Below the pieces are notes generated by a model. That model was not told where the DNA came from. It was given only the letters and a program-made list of their open reading frames with translations, and did not search any database. A stretch of 6,644 nucleotides of DNA from the NCBI GenBank assembly GCA_005883865.1, contig VBAO01000133.1, positions 1-6,644 on the forward strand, given 5' to 3'. Positions 1-6,188 of this stretch are shown piece by piece. Source of the DNA: Candidatus Segetimicrobium genomatis (GTDB lineage Bacteria > Sysuimicrobiota > Sysuimicrobiia > Sysuimicrobiales > Segetimicrobiaceae). The position numbers were made by a program, and so were the translations under genes. Each line of letters starts with the position of its first letter. Positions within the stretch are counted from its first letter, which is position 1.

Positions 1-131
1 TCGCCGCCCTCCTCGGCGTGAGCGTCAAGACCGCCGAGTCCCACCGCATGCGGATCATGATCAAGCTGGACATCCACGAGACCGCCGGGCTCGTCCGGTA
101 CGCCGTCCGTCAGGGTCTGATTCGGCCCTAG
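1..131 (+). CDS. LuxR/NarL-type response regulator, C-terminal fragment
   Basis: Only the last 43 residues are in the window; the first full codon begins at base 3 and the stop is TAG at 129-131. The visible peptide contains GVSVKTAESHRMRIMIKL followed by GLVRYAVRQGLI. This is the typical second half of the LuxR/GerE helix-turn-helix: the recognition helix starts in VKTAESH and the final dimerisation helix ends in AVRQGL. In this family the domain lies at the C-terminus, usually behind a phosphoacceptor receiver domain, so a two-component response regulator is the most likely whole protein. The receiver part is outside the window, so a PAS- or other-sensor LuxR protein cannot be excluded. Its stop lies four bases from the stop of the convergent ACT-domain gene. 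Confidence 0.88.
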   Translation, partial: AALLGVSVKTAESHRMRIMIKLDIHETAGLVRYAVRQGLIRP

Positions 132-135
132 GCCT

Positions 136-549
136 CTAGCCGGCGCCCAGCGTCTTCGCCGCCCGCTTCACGTCGCGGGGCTTGACCCACAAGATGCCGC
201 CGAACCGGCCCGGTCCGGCCACGACGGCGGTGATCGCCGTCACGTTGATCTTCGCGTCCGCCAGCCGCGTCCCATAGTAGACCAGCGCGCCCACGCGGTC
301 TTCACCCTCGATCACGAACGCCTTCTTCGGCCCGACGGCCTTCCAGCGGGCGTTTTTCGCCGCGGCCTTGAAGGCCGCGGGATCCGTCGGAACGAAGTCA
401 AGTTGCGCCCGCCGGCCCTTCGGGAAGGCGTGAAAGGCGAGAAGGTTGACGTGGGCGTCCCTCAGGGCTCCGAGGACTCGGGCGCCCTCCCCCGGTTTGT
501 CGGCGGTCTCGATATAGAAATAGTCGACGAGGCGAATCGTGTCAGGCAT
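136..549 (-). CDS. Small tandem ACT-domain protein
   Basis: The product has 137 residues and consists almost entirely of two ACT-like units. Unit 1 (about residues 8-70) has DKPGEGARVLGALRDAHVNL; unit 2 (about 76-135) has EDRVGALVYYGTRLADAKINV. Both show the D-x-P/V-G turn and helix that form the ligand-binding edge of ACT folds. ACT domains usually bind amino acids or other small metabolites and control an attached enzyme. Here no catalytic domain is present, so the protein may be a free sensor or a regulatory subunit; its ligand is unknown. The ATG at 547-549 is preceded on the minus strand by a purine-rich GGAAGGGGGAG about 5 bases upstream, which supports this start. It is divergent from the dehydrogenase gene and convergent with the LuxR gene. 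Confidence 0.8.
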   Translation of the reverse strand: MPDTIRLVDYFYIETADKPGEGARVLGALRDAHVNLLAFHAFPKGRRAQLDFVPTDPAAFKAAAKNARWKAVGPKKAFVIEGEDRVGALVYYGTRLADAKINVTAITAVVAGPGRFGGILWVKPRDVKRAAKTLGAG

Positions 550-683
550 CGGTCTCCCCCTTCCGCTGCGTGTCTTGCACAGAGTTACGCGACAGCGGCG
601 ATCCCATCCTCTTCCGGCGATGCGCCGGCCGGTGGGCGGTGTGGGACAGGAGACCCCCGCCCGGCCTGCGAAATGGGTGGAGC
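550..683. promoter_or_regulatory. Divergent intergenic region with hairpin
   Basis: This 134-bp gap lies between the leftward ACT-domain gene and the rightward dehydrogenase gene and must hold the promoters for both unless transcription enters from outside. The clearest element is a perfect inverted repeat at 614-628, CCGGCG-ATG-CGCCGG (6-bp arms, 3-base centre), about 55 bases upstream of the dehydrogenase start. It could be an operator half-site pair or an RNA hairpin in the leader. A TTGCAC at 575-580 resembles a -35 box, but nothing TATAAT-like lies 16-18 bases downstream, so I do not call a promoter. Confidence 0.35.
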
Positions 684-1871
684 ATGACCACCGGAACCGG
701 CAGGCTGGATTACTTCGGCATCGATCCGCTGCTCACCGAGGAGGAGCGCCTGACCCGCGAGACCGTCGCGCGGCTCGTGGAACGCGAGGTCGTCCCCGGG
801 ATCGGCCGGGCGTGGCTCGCCGGCGAGTTCCCGCGGGAGCTGGTGCCGAAGCTGGGCGCGCTGCGGCTGTTCGGCGCCAATCTCCCCCAGGAGTACGGAT
901 GCGCGGGCATGAGCAACATCGCGTACGGGCTCATCATGCAGGAACTCGAGCGCGGAGACAGCGGCGTCCGGTCGTTTGCCTCGGTCCAGGGCGCGCTCGT
1001 CATGTACCCCATCCACGCGTTTGGCAGCGAGGAGCAGCGGCGGACGTGGCTGCCGGCGATGGCGGCGGGGGAGCGGATTGGATGCTTTGGGCTCACCGAG
1101 CCGAACGCGGGGAGCGATCCGGGAGCGATGCAGACCCGCGCCCGCCGCTCCGGAAACGGGTGGGTGCTGGACGGCACGAAGATGTGGATCACCAACGGAT
1201 CGATCGCCGATGTCGCGCTCGTCTGGGCGAAGGCGGACGACGGTCAGGTGCGCGGGTTCCTCGTGGACCCGAAGACGCCCGGGTTCTCGGCGCACGACAT
1301 CCACACCAAGGCATCGATGCGGGCCTCGGTCACGAGCGAGCTGGTCTTGGAGGGCGTGCGCGTGCGGGAGGAGGATGCCCTGCCCAAGGCCGTGGGCCTC
1401 GGGAAGGCGCTGGCCTGCTTGACCCAGGCCCGCTACGGGATCGCCTGGGGGGCGGTGGGGGCCGCGATCGCGTGCTACGAGGAAGCCCTGGCCTACGCCC
1501 TCGGGCGGGTGGCGTTCGGCCGCCCGATCGCCGCGACCCAGATCATCCAGGAGCGGCTCGTCAACATGCTGACCGAGATCACGACGGCCCAGTTGCTGGC
1601 CTACCATCTTGGACGGCTCAAGGATGGGGGGGAGTTGCGGTACACGCAGGTCAGCATGGCCAAGCGAAACAACGTCCGGATGGCGCTGCGGGTGGCGCGG
1701 GAGGCGCGCACCATTCTGGGCGGGTACGGGATCACCCTTGAATACCACGCCATGCGGCACGCGGCGAACCTCGAGTCGGTGGACACCTACGAGGGGACGT
1801 ACGACGTCCATACCCTGATCCTGGGCCGGGATATCACGGGGATCGACGCGTTCGGGGCCCCGCAGCCCTGA
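684..1871 (+). CDS. gcdH: Glutaryl-CoA dehydrogenase (acyl-CoA dehydrogenase family)
   Basis: The enzyme is a cytoplasmic FAD flavoprotein expected to oxidise and decarboxylate glutaryl-CoA to crotonyl-CoA and CO2, passing electrons to electron-transfer flavoprotein. It acts in lysine, tryptophan, glutarate and anaerobic-type aromatic catabolism. From the ATG at 684 the product has 395 residues, the normal family length. It shows GCFGLTEPNAGSDP (133-146), the flavin/acyl-CoA segment; KMWITN (166-171); ARYGIAWG (249-256); and near the end TYEGTYDVHTLILGR (368-382) with the catalytic Glu at 370. VRSFASVQ (95-102) keeps the Arg-Ser pair that distinguishes glutaryl-CoA dehydrogenases from other acyl-CoA dehydrogenases and binds the distal carboxylate. 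The frame is open back to 570, but homology begins only after the ATG at 684. A GGAG sits unusually close (679-682), so start placement is not certain. The stop overlaps the transporter start. A non-decarboxylating relative is possible but less likely. Confidence 0.9.
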   Translation: MTTGTGRLDYFGIDPLLTEEERLTRETVARLVEREVVPGIGRAWLAGEFPRELVPKLGALRLFGANLPQEYGCAGMSNIAYGLIMQELERGDSGVRSFASVQGALVMYPIHAFGSEEQRRTWLPAMAAGERIGCFGLTEPNAGSDPGAMQTRARRSGNGWVLDGTKMWITNGSIADVALVWAKADDGQVRGFLVDPKTPGFSAHDIHTKASMRASVTSELVLEGVRVREEDALPKAVGLGKALACLTQARYGIAWGAVGAAIACYEEALAYALGRVAFGRPIAATQIIQERLVNMLTEITTAQLLAYHLGRLKDGGELRYTQVSMAKRNNVRMALRVAREARTILGGYGITLEYHAMRHAANLESVDTYEGTYDVHTLILGRDITGIDAFGAPQP

Positions 1872-3175
1872 TGCGGGCGGCGCGCACCCTCCACGGGCGA
1901 GTGACCCTGCTCGCCAGCTTGGCCTTCGGGAGCAACGGCCTGAACCTCGGGATCATCAGCTTTGCCCTGGTCGGGCTCAAGGCGGCGTGGGGCCTCACCC
2001 CGGGCCAGGCCGGGTTGCTCGTGACGGCCTCCGGCGCCGGCCAGCTCACGGGCGGTCTCCTGATCGGGTACGTGGCGGACTCGCTCGGGCGCCGGCTGGC
2101 GTTCGCGGCGACGGTCACGCTCAGCAGCCTGTCGCTCGGAGCCGCCGCGTTCGCCCCGTCGCTGCCCGTCCTCGCGCTCCTGCTGCTGCTCGGCGGGGCG
2201 GGGTTTGGAGGGGTCGCGCCGGTGGCGACCAGCCTCATCGGGGAGTTCGCCCCCCCGGCCTCGCGCGGAGCGCTCATGGGCTGGACGCAGGTCGTCTGGG
2301 TCCTGGGATGGATCGTGGCCGCCCTCGGCGGCGTCGTCCTGGCCCACGGGATCGCGTGGCGGACGATGTTCGCGGTGGGCCTCCTGCCGGTCGCGCTCGC
2401 GGCGGTCGGCTTCTCACTCGTGCCCGAGTCCCCCCGGTATCTGCTGGCCCACGGTCGCCGGCGCGAGGCGGAAGCCCTGGCGCAGACGCTCGCCGACCGG
2501 TTCGGCACGCGGCCGGAACTCCCGCCGCAGGAGCGGGCGGGGCGGGTCTCGCTGCGTGCGCACCTCGGGGAGTTGTGGAGCCCCCGGTTCCGGCAGCGCA
2601 GCATCGTGCTGTGGGCGGTCTGGTTCGTCATGATCGCGGCGTACAACGGGCCGGTGGTGCTGCTGCCGGCGCTCCTCGTGGCGGCCGGGTTCCCGGATGC
2701 GGCGCGCGCCGCGCTCGTCGTGTCGGTCGTGATGGCGCTGCCGGTCGTCGCGGCGACCTTGCTCATCGACCGCGTGGGCCGCAAGCCGGTGATCATCGCC
2801 GGGCTCGGCACGGCGGCGCTGGGCGCGTGGGGGATGGGGGGCGCGACGGGGGAGGCCGGATTGGTCGTGGCGGCGATCTTCCTAGCGGGCGGCGTCCTGT
2901 CTGCCTGGCCGGTGATCCTCAGCTACGCCGCGGAGCTGTATCCCACACGGATCCGAGCGACGGCGGTGGGGTGGGCCTCCGCTGCCGGGCGCATAGGGGC
3001 TATCCTGGCACCTGCGGTGCTCGGGGTGCTCCTCCACTCCTGGACGGGTGGACGCGGTGTGGCGCTGGGCGTGTTCGCCTGCGCGCTGGTCATCGCTGCG
3101 CTGATCGTGCTCTTCCTCGGGGAGGAGACGGCCGGCCGGTCGCTCGAAGATGTGGCGGAGGCCGCCGGCGGGTGA
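1871..3175 (+). CDS. MFS transporter, sugar-porter/aromatic-acid type
   Basis: This 434-residue inner-membrane protein has about 12 hydrophobic segments in two halves separated by a charged loop near 185-243. Major-facilitator signatures are clear: the loop 2-3 motif GYVADSLGRR (66-75), PESPRYLL (185-192) after helix 6, the repeat of motif A as DRVGRKP (300-306) between helices 8 and 9, and ELYPTRIRATAVG (355-367) before helix 11. PESPRY and ELYPTR are typical of the Pfam Sugar_tr branch, which also holds aromatic-acid, nicotinate and dicarboxylate carriers. The substrate cannot be read from the sequence. Its ATG shares the A of the dehydrogenase stop (TGATG at 1869-1873) with no separate ribosome site, so it is probably translated by coupling. 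The pairing suggests uptake of a compound degraded through glutaryl-CoA, such as glutarate or an aromatic acid; that is inference. Confidence 0.88.
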   Translation: MRAARTLHGRVTLLASLAFGSNGLNLGIISFALVGLKAAWGLTPGQAGLLVTASGAGQLTGGLLIGYVADSLGRRLAFAATVTLSSLSLGAAAFAPSLPVLALLLLLGGAGFGGVAPVATSLIGEFAPPASRGALMGWTQVVWVLGWIVAALGGVVLAHGIAWRTMFAVGLLPVALAAVGFSLVPESPRYLLAHGRRREAEALAQTLADRFGTRPELPPQERAGRVSLRAHLGELWSPRFRQRSIVLWAVWFVMIAAYNGPVVLLPALLVAAGFPDAARAALVVSVVMALPVVAATLLIDRVGRKPVIIAGLGTAALGAWGMGGATGEAGLVVAAIFLAGGVLSAWPVILSYAAELYPTRIRATAVGWASAAGRIGAILAPAVLGVLLHSWTGGRGVALGVFACALVIAALIVLFLGEETAGRSLEDVAEAAGG

Positions 3176-3197
3176 GCAGGCCCCCCGCTGAAAGATC

Positions 3198-3241
3198 GGG
3201 GAGCAGGCAAGGAGCAAGCGGGGAGCAGGCGTGGGGCAGGC
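3198..3241. repeat. Four tandem 11-bp units between MFS and MOSC genes
   Basis: Four adjacent 11-base units sit in perfect register: GGGGAGCAGGC (3198-3208), AAGGAGCAAGC (3209-3219), GGGGAGCAGGC (3220-3230) and GTGGGGCAGGC (3231-3241). Units 1 and 3 are identical; units 2 and 4 differ from them at three and two positions. A fifth similar copy, GGTGAGCAGGC, lies out of phase at 3171-3181 and contains the transporter stop. The block ends eight bases before the MOSC start codon. It may be a slippage-derived array, or repeated GGAG-like sites affecting translation of the MOSC gene. Confidence 0.8.
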
Positions 3242-3249
3242 AGGGGATC

Positions 3250-3747
3250 GTGAGGTCGATCAACGTGTCCCGGGGAGGGGTGCCGAAGCGGCCGGTGGCG
3301 GCGGCGTCGATCCACCGCGCCGGACTCCAGGGGGATGGTCATGACGACCCCCGGCACGGGGGACCGGAGGCGGCGGTCAGCCTGTTCTCGCTCGAGGTCA
3401 TCACCCGGATTGCGGCGGAAGGGCATCCGATCGGCCCGGGGACCACGGGCGAGAACCTGACGGTCGAGGGGCTGGACTGGTCCCTGGTTGTCCCGGGGAC
3501 GCGCCTCAGGGTCGGCGAGGTCGTGCTCGAGATCACGCGCTTCACGGCGCCCTGCCGGACGATCCGCGGGTCGTTCCTCGACAGAGACCCGAGTCGCGTC
3601 CACCAGGAGCAGCATCCCGGGGAGAGCCGGGTGTATGCCCGGGTCCTGGCGGAAGGCGCCGTCACCGCCGGGGAGGCCATCGAGATCGTGGACGGCGGCG
3701 GCGCTCGTCACGGCAATTTGACATCGATGGGAGGCGACCATGCGTAA
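3250..3747 (+). CDS. Stand-alone MOSC-domain protein
   Basis: From a GTG start at 3250 the product has 165 residues, the usual size for a single-domain MOSC protein. MOSC domains are related to the C-terminus of eukaryotic molybdenum-cofactor sulfurase and are thought to handle sulfur or bind the molybdenum cofactor; bacterial relatives include YiiM and YuaD. Family landmarks are SINVSRGGVPKRP (3-15), GLQGDGHDD (25-33), HGGPEAAVSLFSLE (36-49), the GENLT segment (67-71) and TAPCRTI (99-105) with the conserved Cys at 102. I chose GTG because the family homology begins at VRSINVS and no in-frame ATG precedes it; AGGGG at 3242-3246 is a weak ribosome site only 3 bases away. The frame upstream is only a shadow of the transporter gene. 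It overlaps the next gene by 8 bp. No molybdoenzyme gene lies nearby, so the partner is unknown. Confidence 0.86.
   Translation: MRSINVSRGGVPKRPVAAASIHRAGLQGDGHDDPRHGGPEAAVSLFSLEVITRIAAEGHPIGPGTTGENLTVEGLDWSLVVPGTRLRVGEVVLEITRFTAPCRTIRGSFLDRDPSRVHQEQHPGESRVYARVLAEGAVTAGEAIEIVDGGGARHGNLTSMGGDHA
3729..3739 (+). promoter_or_regulatory. Strong ribosome binding site for secreted protein
   Basis: GGGAGG at 3729-3734, five bases before the ATG at 3740, is the clearest Shine-Dalgarno sequence on the plus strand of this window. It lies inside the end of the MOSC gene, so the secreted protein can be initiated independently of upstream translation. Confidence 0.7.
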
Positions 3748-4210
3748 GCGATTTGGCATCGGAGTCCTAACCGCGGTGCTCGTGGGGGGGCTGATCGGCG
3801 GGGCGATTCAGCCGGTCGTGGGCCAGACGAACGTCATTACGACGGCCATCAAGTTGTTTGGGATTGGCTATGTCGTCAAGACCTACGGCGACCAGATCAA
3901 CAGCGCGATCAACTCGCTGATGCTCAACAACAAGGCCCGGAACAGGGATATGACCAAGGTCGTGCCGATTCTGAGCGTCGGCATCGGGATCGTGTCGAGC
4001 AACCCGGGGTCGTACATCGGGGCGGCGCAGGTCCAGGGGCCGGCGGCCGCGGTCAACAAAGTCCAGGCGGTGGCGCAAATCGAGGGGTCGTTCCTCGGCG
4101 CAGTGCGGCTCAAAGGGTTGGTTCCGGTCGACAGCCTCAATCCCCTGGCCGGAGACCTCCACCGGGTCTACGGCGTCGGCGTGACGGCGCTGGTGGATTT
4201 CCAGCTCTAG
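3740..4210 (+). CDS. Secreted or periplasmic protein of unknown family
   Basis: This product of 156 residues begins MRKRFGIGVLTAVLVGG, a classic signal peptide: basic start, hydrophobic core to about residue 23, and a likely type I cleavage near VVG-Q at 28. There is no lipobox Cys. The mature part (about 128 residues) has no Cys and no motif I recognise. It contains alternating hydrophobic stretches such as VVPILSVGIGIV (74-85), then a repeated VQ-rich part (98-115), and ends in an aromatic-rich VGVTALVDFQL. Strand-like alternation and the terminal aromatic suggest a beta-rich secreted or outer-membrane-associated protein, but this is weak. A good ribosome site (GGGAGG at 3729-3734, five bases before ATG) supports the start, which overlaps the MOSC gene end by 8 bp. 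It shares a CTAG with the convergent zinc-ribbon gene stop. Confidence 0.75.
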   Translation: MRKRFGIGVLTAVLVGGLIGGAIQPVVGQTNVITTAIKLFGIGYVVKTYGDQINSAINSLMLNNKARNRDMTKVVPILSVGIGIVSSNPGSYIGAAQVQGPAAAVNKVQAVAQIEGSFLGAVRLKGLVPVDSLNPLAGDLHRVYGVGVTALVDFQL

Positions 4211-4635
4211 CCGGGGCGCACCGCGAGCCGCTTGAGGGGCACCCCGCATACCTGGCAGTAGTGTTGCTGCCGGTCGACGACACGGGCGCCGCACTTCCAG
4301 CAGTGTGAGATGAGCGGCGAGTGGCATTTCGGGCACCGCGAGGGTTGGCTGGCGATCAGCATGGTCTCGACCGCGCCGTCGCATTCGGGGTTGGCGCAAA
4401 TCGCGAGCAGCGGCGCCCGGGGCTCGAGCCTCGGGAGGATCCGTTTGAGCGGCACACCACAGTGGGTGCAGTAGGCCGTAAACGGGTCCGTCAGGGACCG
4501 CTCGCACTTCCAGCACCGGTCGAGCATGAGGGCGCCGCACGTCGGGCAGCTCTGGGGCAACTCGCTGGCGTACGGTGCAGCCGCGTGACGGCTGCAGTCC
4601 GGGTTCGAGCAAATGGCGATCACGGCCGTCGGCAT
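4207..4635 (-). CDS. Duplicated double zinc-ribbon protein
   Basis: The 142-residue product consists of two copies of one cysteine-rich unit. Copy 1 has Cys at 9, 14, 30, 33, 41, 44, 56, 59; copy 2 at 80, 85, 101, 104, 112, 115, 127, 130. Every Cys is displaced by exactly 71 residues. Each copy reads C-x4-C, then CPxC, CWKC, and CxxCGVPLKR, the pattern of two zinc knuckle pairs (zinc-ribbon fold). About 24 of 64 aligned residues are identical. Sixteen Cys would bind four metal ions, most likely zinc. No catalytic domain or transmembrane segment is visible; such double-zinc-ribbon proteins often act as scaffolds or in nucleic-acid or protein contacts, but no role can be assigned. Start is ATG at 4633-4635 with GAGGGGGGC six bases upstream. 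The two units correspond to 4435-4623 and 4222-4410. Confidence 0.85.
   Translation of the reverse strand: MPTAVIAICSNPDCSRHAAAPYASELPQSCPTCGALMLDRCWKCERSLTDPFTAYCTHCGVPLKRILPRLEPRAPLLAICANPECDGAVETMLIASQPSRCPKCHSPLISHCWKCGARVVDRQQHYCQVCGVPLKRLAVRPG
4222..4623 (-). repeat. Intragenic 213-bp duplication in zinc-ribbon gene
   Basis: Two segments, 4435-4623 and 4222-4410, encode the homologous halves of the zinc-ribbon protein and are offset by exactly 213 bases (71 codons). At DNA level the similarity is patchy; for example TTGAG at 4232-4236 recurs at 4445-4449 in the GVPLKR coding part. No indel has occurred between any of the eight aligned cysteine pairs. Confidence 0.8.
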
Positions 4636-4832
4636 CGCCGGCCCCCCCTCGAATATCCAGTTTCCATTCTTTCGGGGCCTGCCGCGAACCTCCTGTTAGG
4701 GGCCCCTCCACCCGCCGGCCGGCCGGTGCCCCCCTCCCGACGCTCGGATCTCCGGCGGACGCTGGACGCCGCTGTGCGAGGCGGGTAGACTTGAGGGGAG
4801 CGGCGCGGCGGGCCGCATGGGGGGCAGGGAGG
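4636..4832. other. Divergent intergenic region upstream of miaB
   Basis: The 197 bases between the leftward zinc-ribbon gene and miaB contain no gene I can support. Two perfect palindromes are visible: AGGGGCCCCT at 4698-4707 and CCGGCCGGCCGG at 4715-4726. A comparatively A/T-rich patch (about 4650-4675) lies just upstream of the zinc-ribbon gene and may hold its promoter, but I see no good -35/-10 pair there. A candidate promoter for miaB is listed separately. Confidence 0.4.
4763..4791 (+). promoter_or_regulatory. Possible sigma-70-like promoter for miaB
   Basis: TGGACG (4763-4768) matches TTGACA at four of six bases. After a 17-base spacer, TAGACT (4786-4791) matches TATAAT at four of six. 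Transcription would start near 4798, about 35 bases before the miaB ATG at 4833. The placement is sensible and the spacer ideal, but the match is only moderate in such GC-rich DNA. Confidence 0.35.
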
Positions 4833-6188
4833 ATGGCGCCGGGGGACGGGGGGATGGGCGCGCCACAGCGGTTCCACATCATCACGCAGGGCTGCCAGAT
4901 GAATGTTCGGGATTCCGAGGCGATGGCCGGCCTGCTCGCCGGAATGGGGTACCTGCCGGCCGACAGTCCCGACGAGGCCGATATCATCCTGCTCAACACC
5001 TGCACCGTTCGCGAGGGCGCCGACGACAAGGCCTACGGACGGCTGGGTGAGCTCTGCGCCCTCAAGCGGAAGCGTCCGGGGCTGATCCTTGGGATCGCCG
5101 GATGCCTCGTCCAGAAAGACCGGGAGCGGGTCCGCGCGCGCGCTCCGTATCTCGACCTCGTGTTTGGAGTCCACAACATCCACCGCCTGCCTGAGCTGAT
5201 CCGGCAGGTCAGGGATGGCTGCCTTCCTGTCTACGAGGTGTGGGACCGCTCGGACCGCGAGCGCTCGTTGCCCACGCTTCCGGCGCTTCGGGGGAGCGGC
5301 ATTCGAGGGTTCGTCAACATCATCCACGGGTGCAATAAGTTCTGCACGTTTTGCATTGTCCCGTACGTCCGAGGGCGCGAGCGCAGCGTCCCACCCGAGG
5401 CCGTCGTAGGAGAGGTCGAGGGACTGGCGGCGCAGGGGTACCGCGAGGTGACGCTCCTCGGTCAGAACGTCGACAGCTACGGCCACGATCTCGCCCCGCG
5501 GCGCGACCTCGCGGATCTCCTCGGGGTGGTCCACGAGGTCGGCGGGATCGAGCGGATCCGGTTTACCACCAGCCACCCCCGGGATATGACCCCCAAGCTG
5601 ATCCGGGCGGTGGCCGGCCTGCCGAAGGTGTGCGAGCACATCCACCTTCCGGTGCAGGCGGGAGACGACCGGATGCTGCGACGGATGCACCGGGCGTATA
5701 CGACGGCGCAATACCGGGCGACGATCGACGCCATTCGTGCGGCGATGCCGCAGGCCAGCGTGACGACCGACGTCATCGTCGGCTTTCCCGGGGAGACCGA
5801 CGAAGAGTTCGAGGGCACCGTGAGGCTGGTCAACGAGGTCCGGTTCGATGTCGTGAACACCGCGATCTACTCCCCCAGGGAAGGGACCCCCGCGGCCGGG
5901 TATCCTGACCAGGTGCCGGAGGCGATCAAGCGGCGGCGGCTCCACGCGCTGAACCAGTTGGTGGGGCGGATCGCCGCCGAGGTCAATCACACGCTCGTCG
6001 GCACACGCCAGGAGATCCTGGTGGAGAACCTCGGGACCCGTGGGGGCGTGATCGGACGCACCCGGACGAACAAGGTGGTCACCATGGACGGCGACGCCGG
6101 GTTGGTCGGCCGGACGGTGCCGGCGGAGATCACCTCGGCCGGATCGTGGGTGCTCCGCGGCCGCGTCGACGCCGCCTGCCCGGCCTGA
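4833..6188 (+). CDS. miaB: tRNA-2-methylthio-N6-dimethylallyladenosine synthase
   Basis: MiaB is a cytoplasmic radical-SAM enzyme that adds a methylthio group to N6-isopentenyl-adenosine at position 37 of tRNAs reading UNN codons. The 451-residue product has all three family domains. The N-terminal methylthiotransferase domain has GCQMNVRDSE (20-29), NTCTVRE (55-61) and AGCLVQ (89-94), with Cys 21, 57 and 91 for the auxiliary 4Fe-4S cluster. The radical-SAM core has HGCNKFCTFC (165-174), with Cys 167, 171 and 174 for the SAM cluster. TSHPRD (246-251), LPVQAGDD (272-279) and DVIVGFPGETDEEF (313-326) follow, then a C-terminal TRAM domain (about 385-445) for tRNA binding. QMNVRDSEA and IVPYVRGRE fit MiaB rather than RimO or MtaB. 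ATG 4833 is directly preceded by GGGAGG with no spacer; ATG 4854 (444 residues) is an alternative. No miaA or mutS neighbour is visible. Confidence 0.95.
   Translation: MAPGDGGMGAPQRFHIITQGCQMNVRDSEAMAGLLAGMGYLPADSPDEADIILLNTCTVREGADDKAYGRLGELCALKRKRPGLILGIAGCLVQKDRERVRARAPYLDLVFGVHNIHRLPELIRQVRDGCLPVYEVWDRSDRERSLPTLPALRGSGIRGFVNIIHGCNKFCTFCIVPYVRGRERSVPPEAVVGEVEGLAAQGYREVTLLGQNVDSYGHDLAPRRDLADLLGVVHEVGGIERIRFTTSHPRDMTPKLIRAVAGLPKVCEHIHLPVQAGDDRMLRRMHRAYTTAQYRATIDAIRAAMPQASVTTDVIVGFPGETDEEFEGTVRLVNEVRFDVVNTAIYSPREGTPAAGYPDQVPEAIKRRRLHALNQLVGRIAAEVNHTLVGTRQEILVENLGTRGGVIGRTRTNKVVTMDGDAGLVGRTVPAEITSAGSWVLRGRVDAACPA

Noticed and set aside
570..683. N-terminal extension of the dehydrogenase by 38 residues
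   Set aside because: The extension is Arg/Pro/Trp-rich, has no family similarity and no suitable ribosome site; family homology starts soon after the ATG at 684.
539..1741. A 400-codon plus-strand frame overlapping gcdH
   Set aside because: Its translation is Arg/Gly/Ala-rich without a motif, while the other frame encodes a full glutaryl-CoA dehydrogenase.
3183..3201. CCCCG/CGGGG stem after the transporter stop
   Set aside because: A 5-bp stem with a 9-base loop and no T-run is too weak to call a terminator in GC-rich DNA.
1987..3249. Long upstream extension of the MOSC frame through the transporter gene
   Set aside because: This part is an out-of-frame shadow of the MFS gene; MOSC homology begins at the GTG at 3250.
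3767..5029. A 420-codon minus-strand open frame spanning the secreted-protein, zinc-ribbon and miaB 5' regions
   Set aside because: It crosses several genes and an intergenic gap, has low-complexity composition and conflicts with the better-supported zinc-ribbon frame on the same strand.
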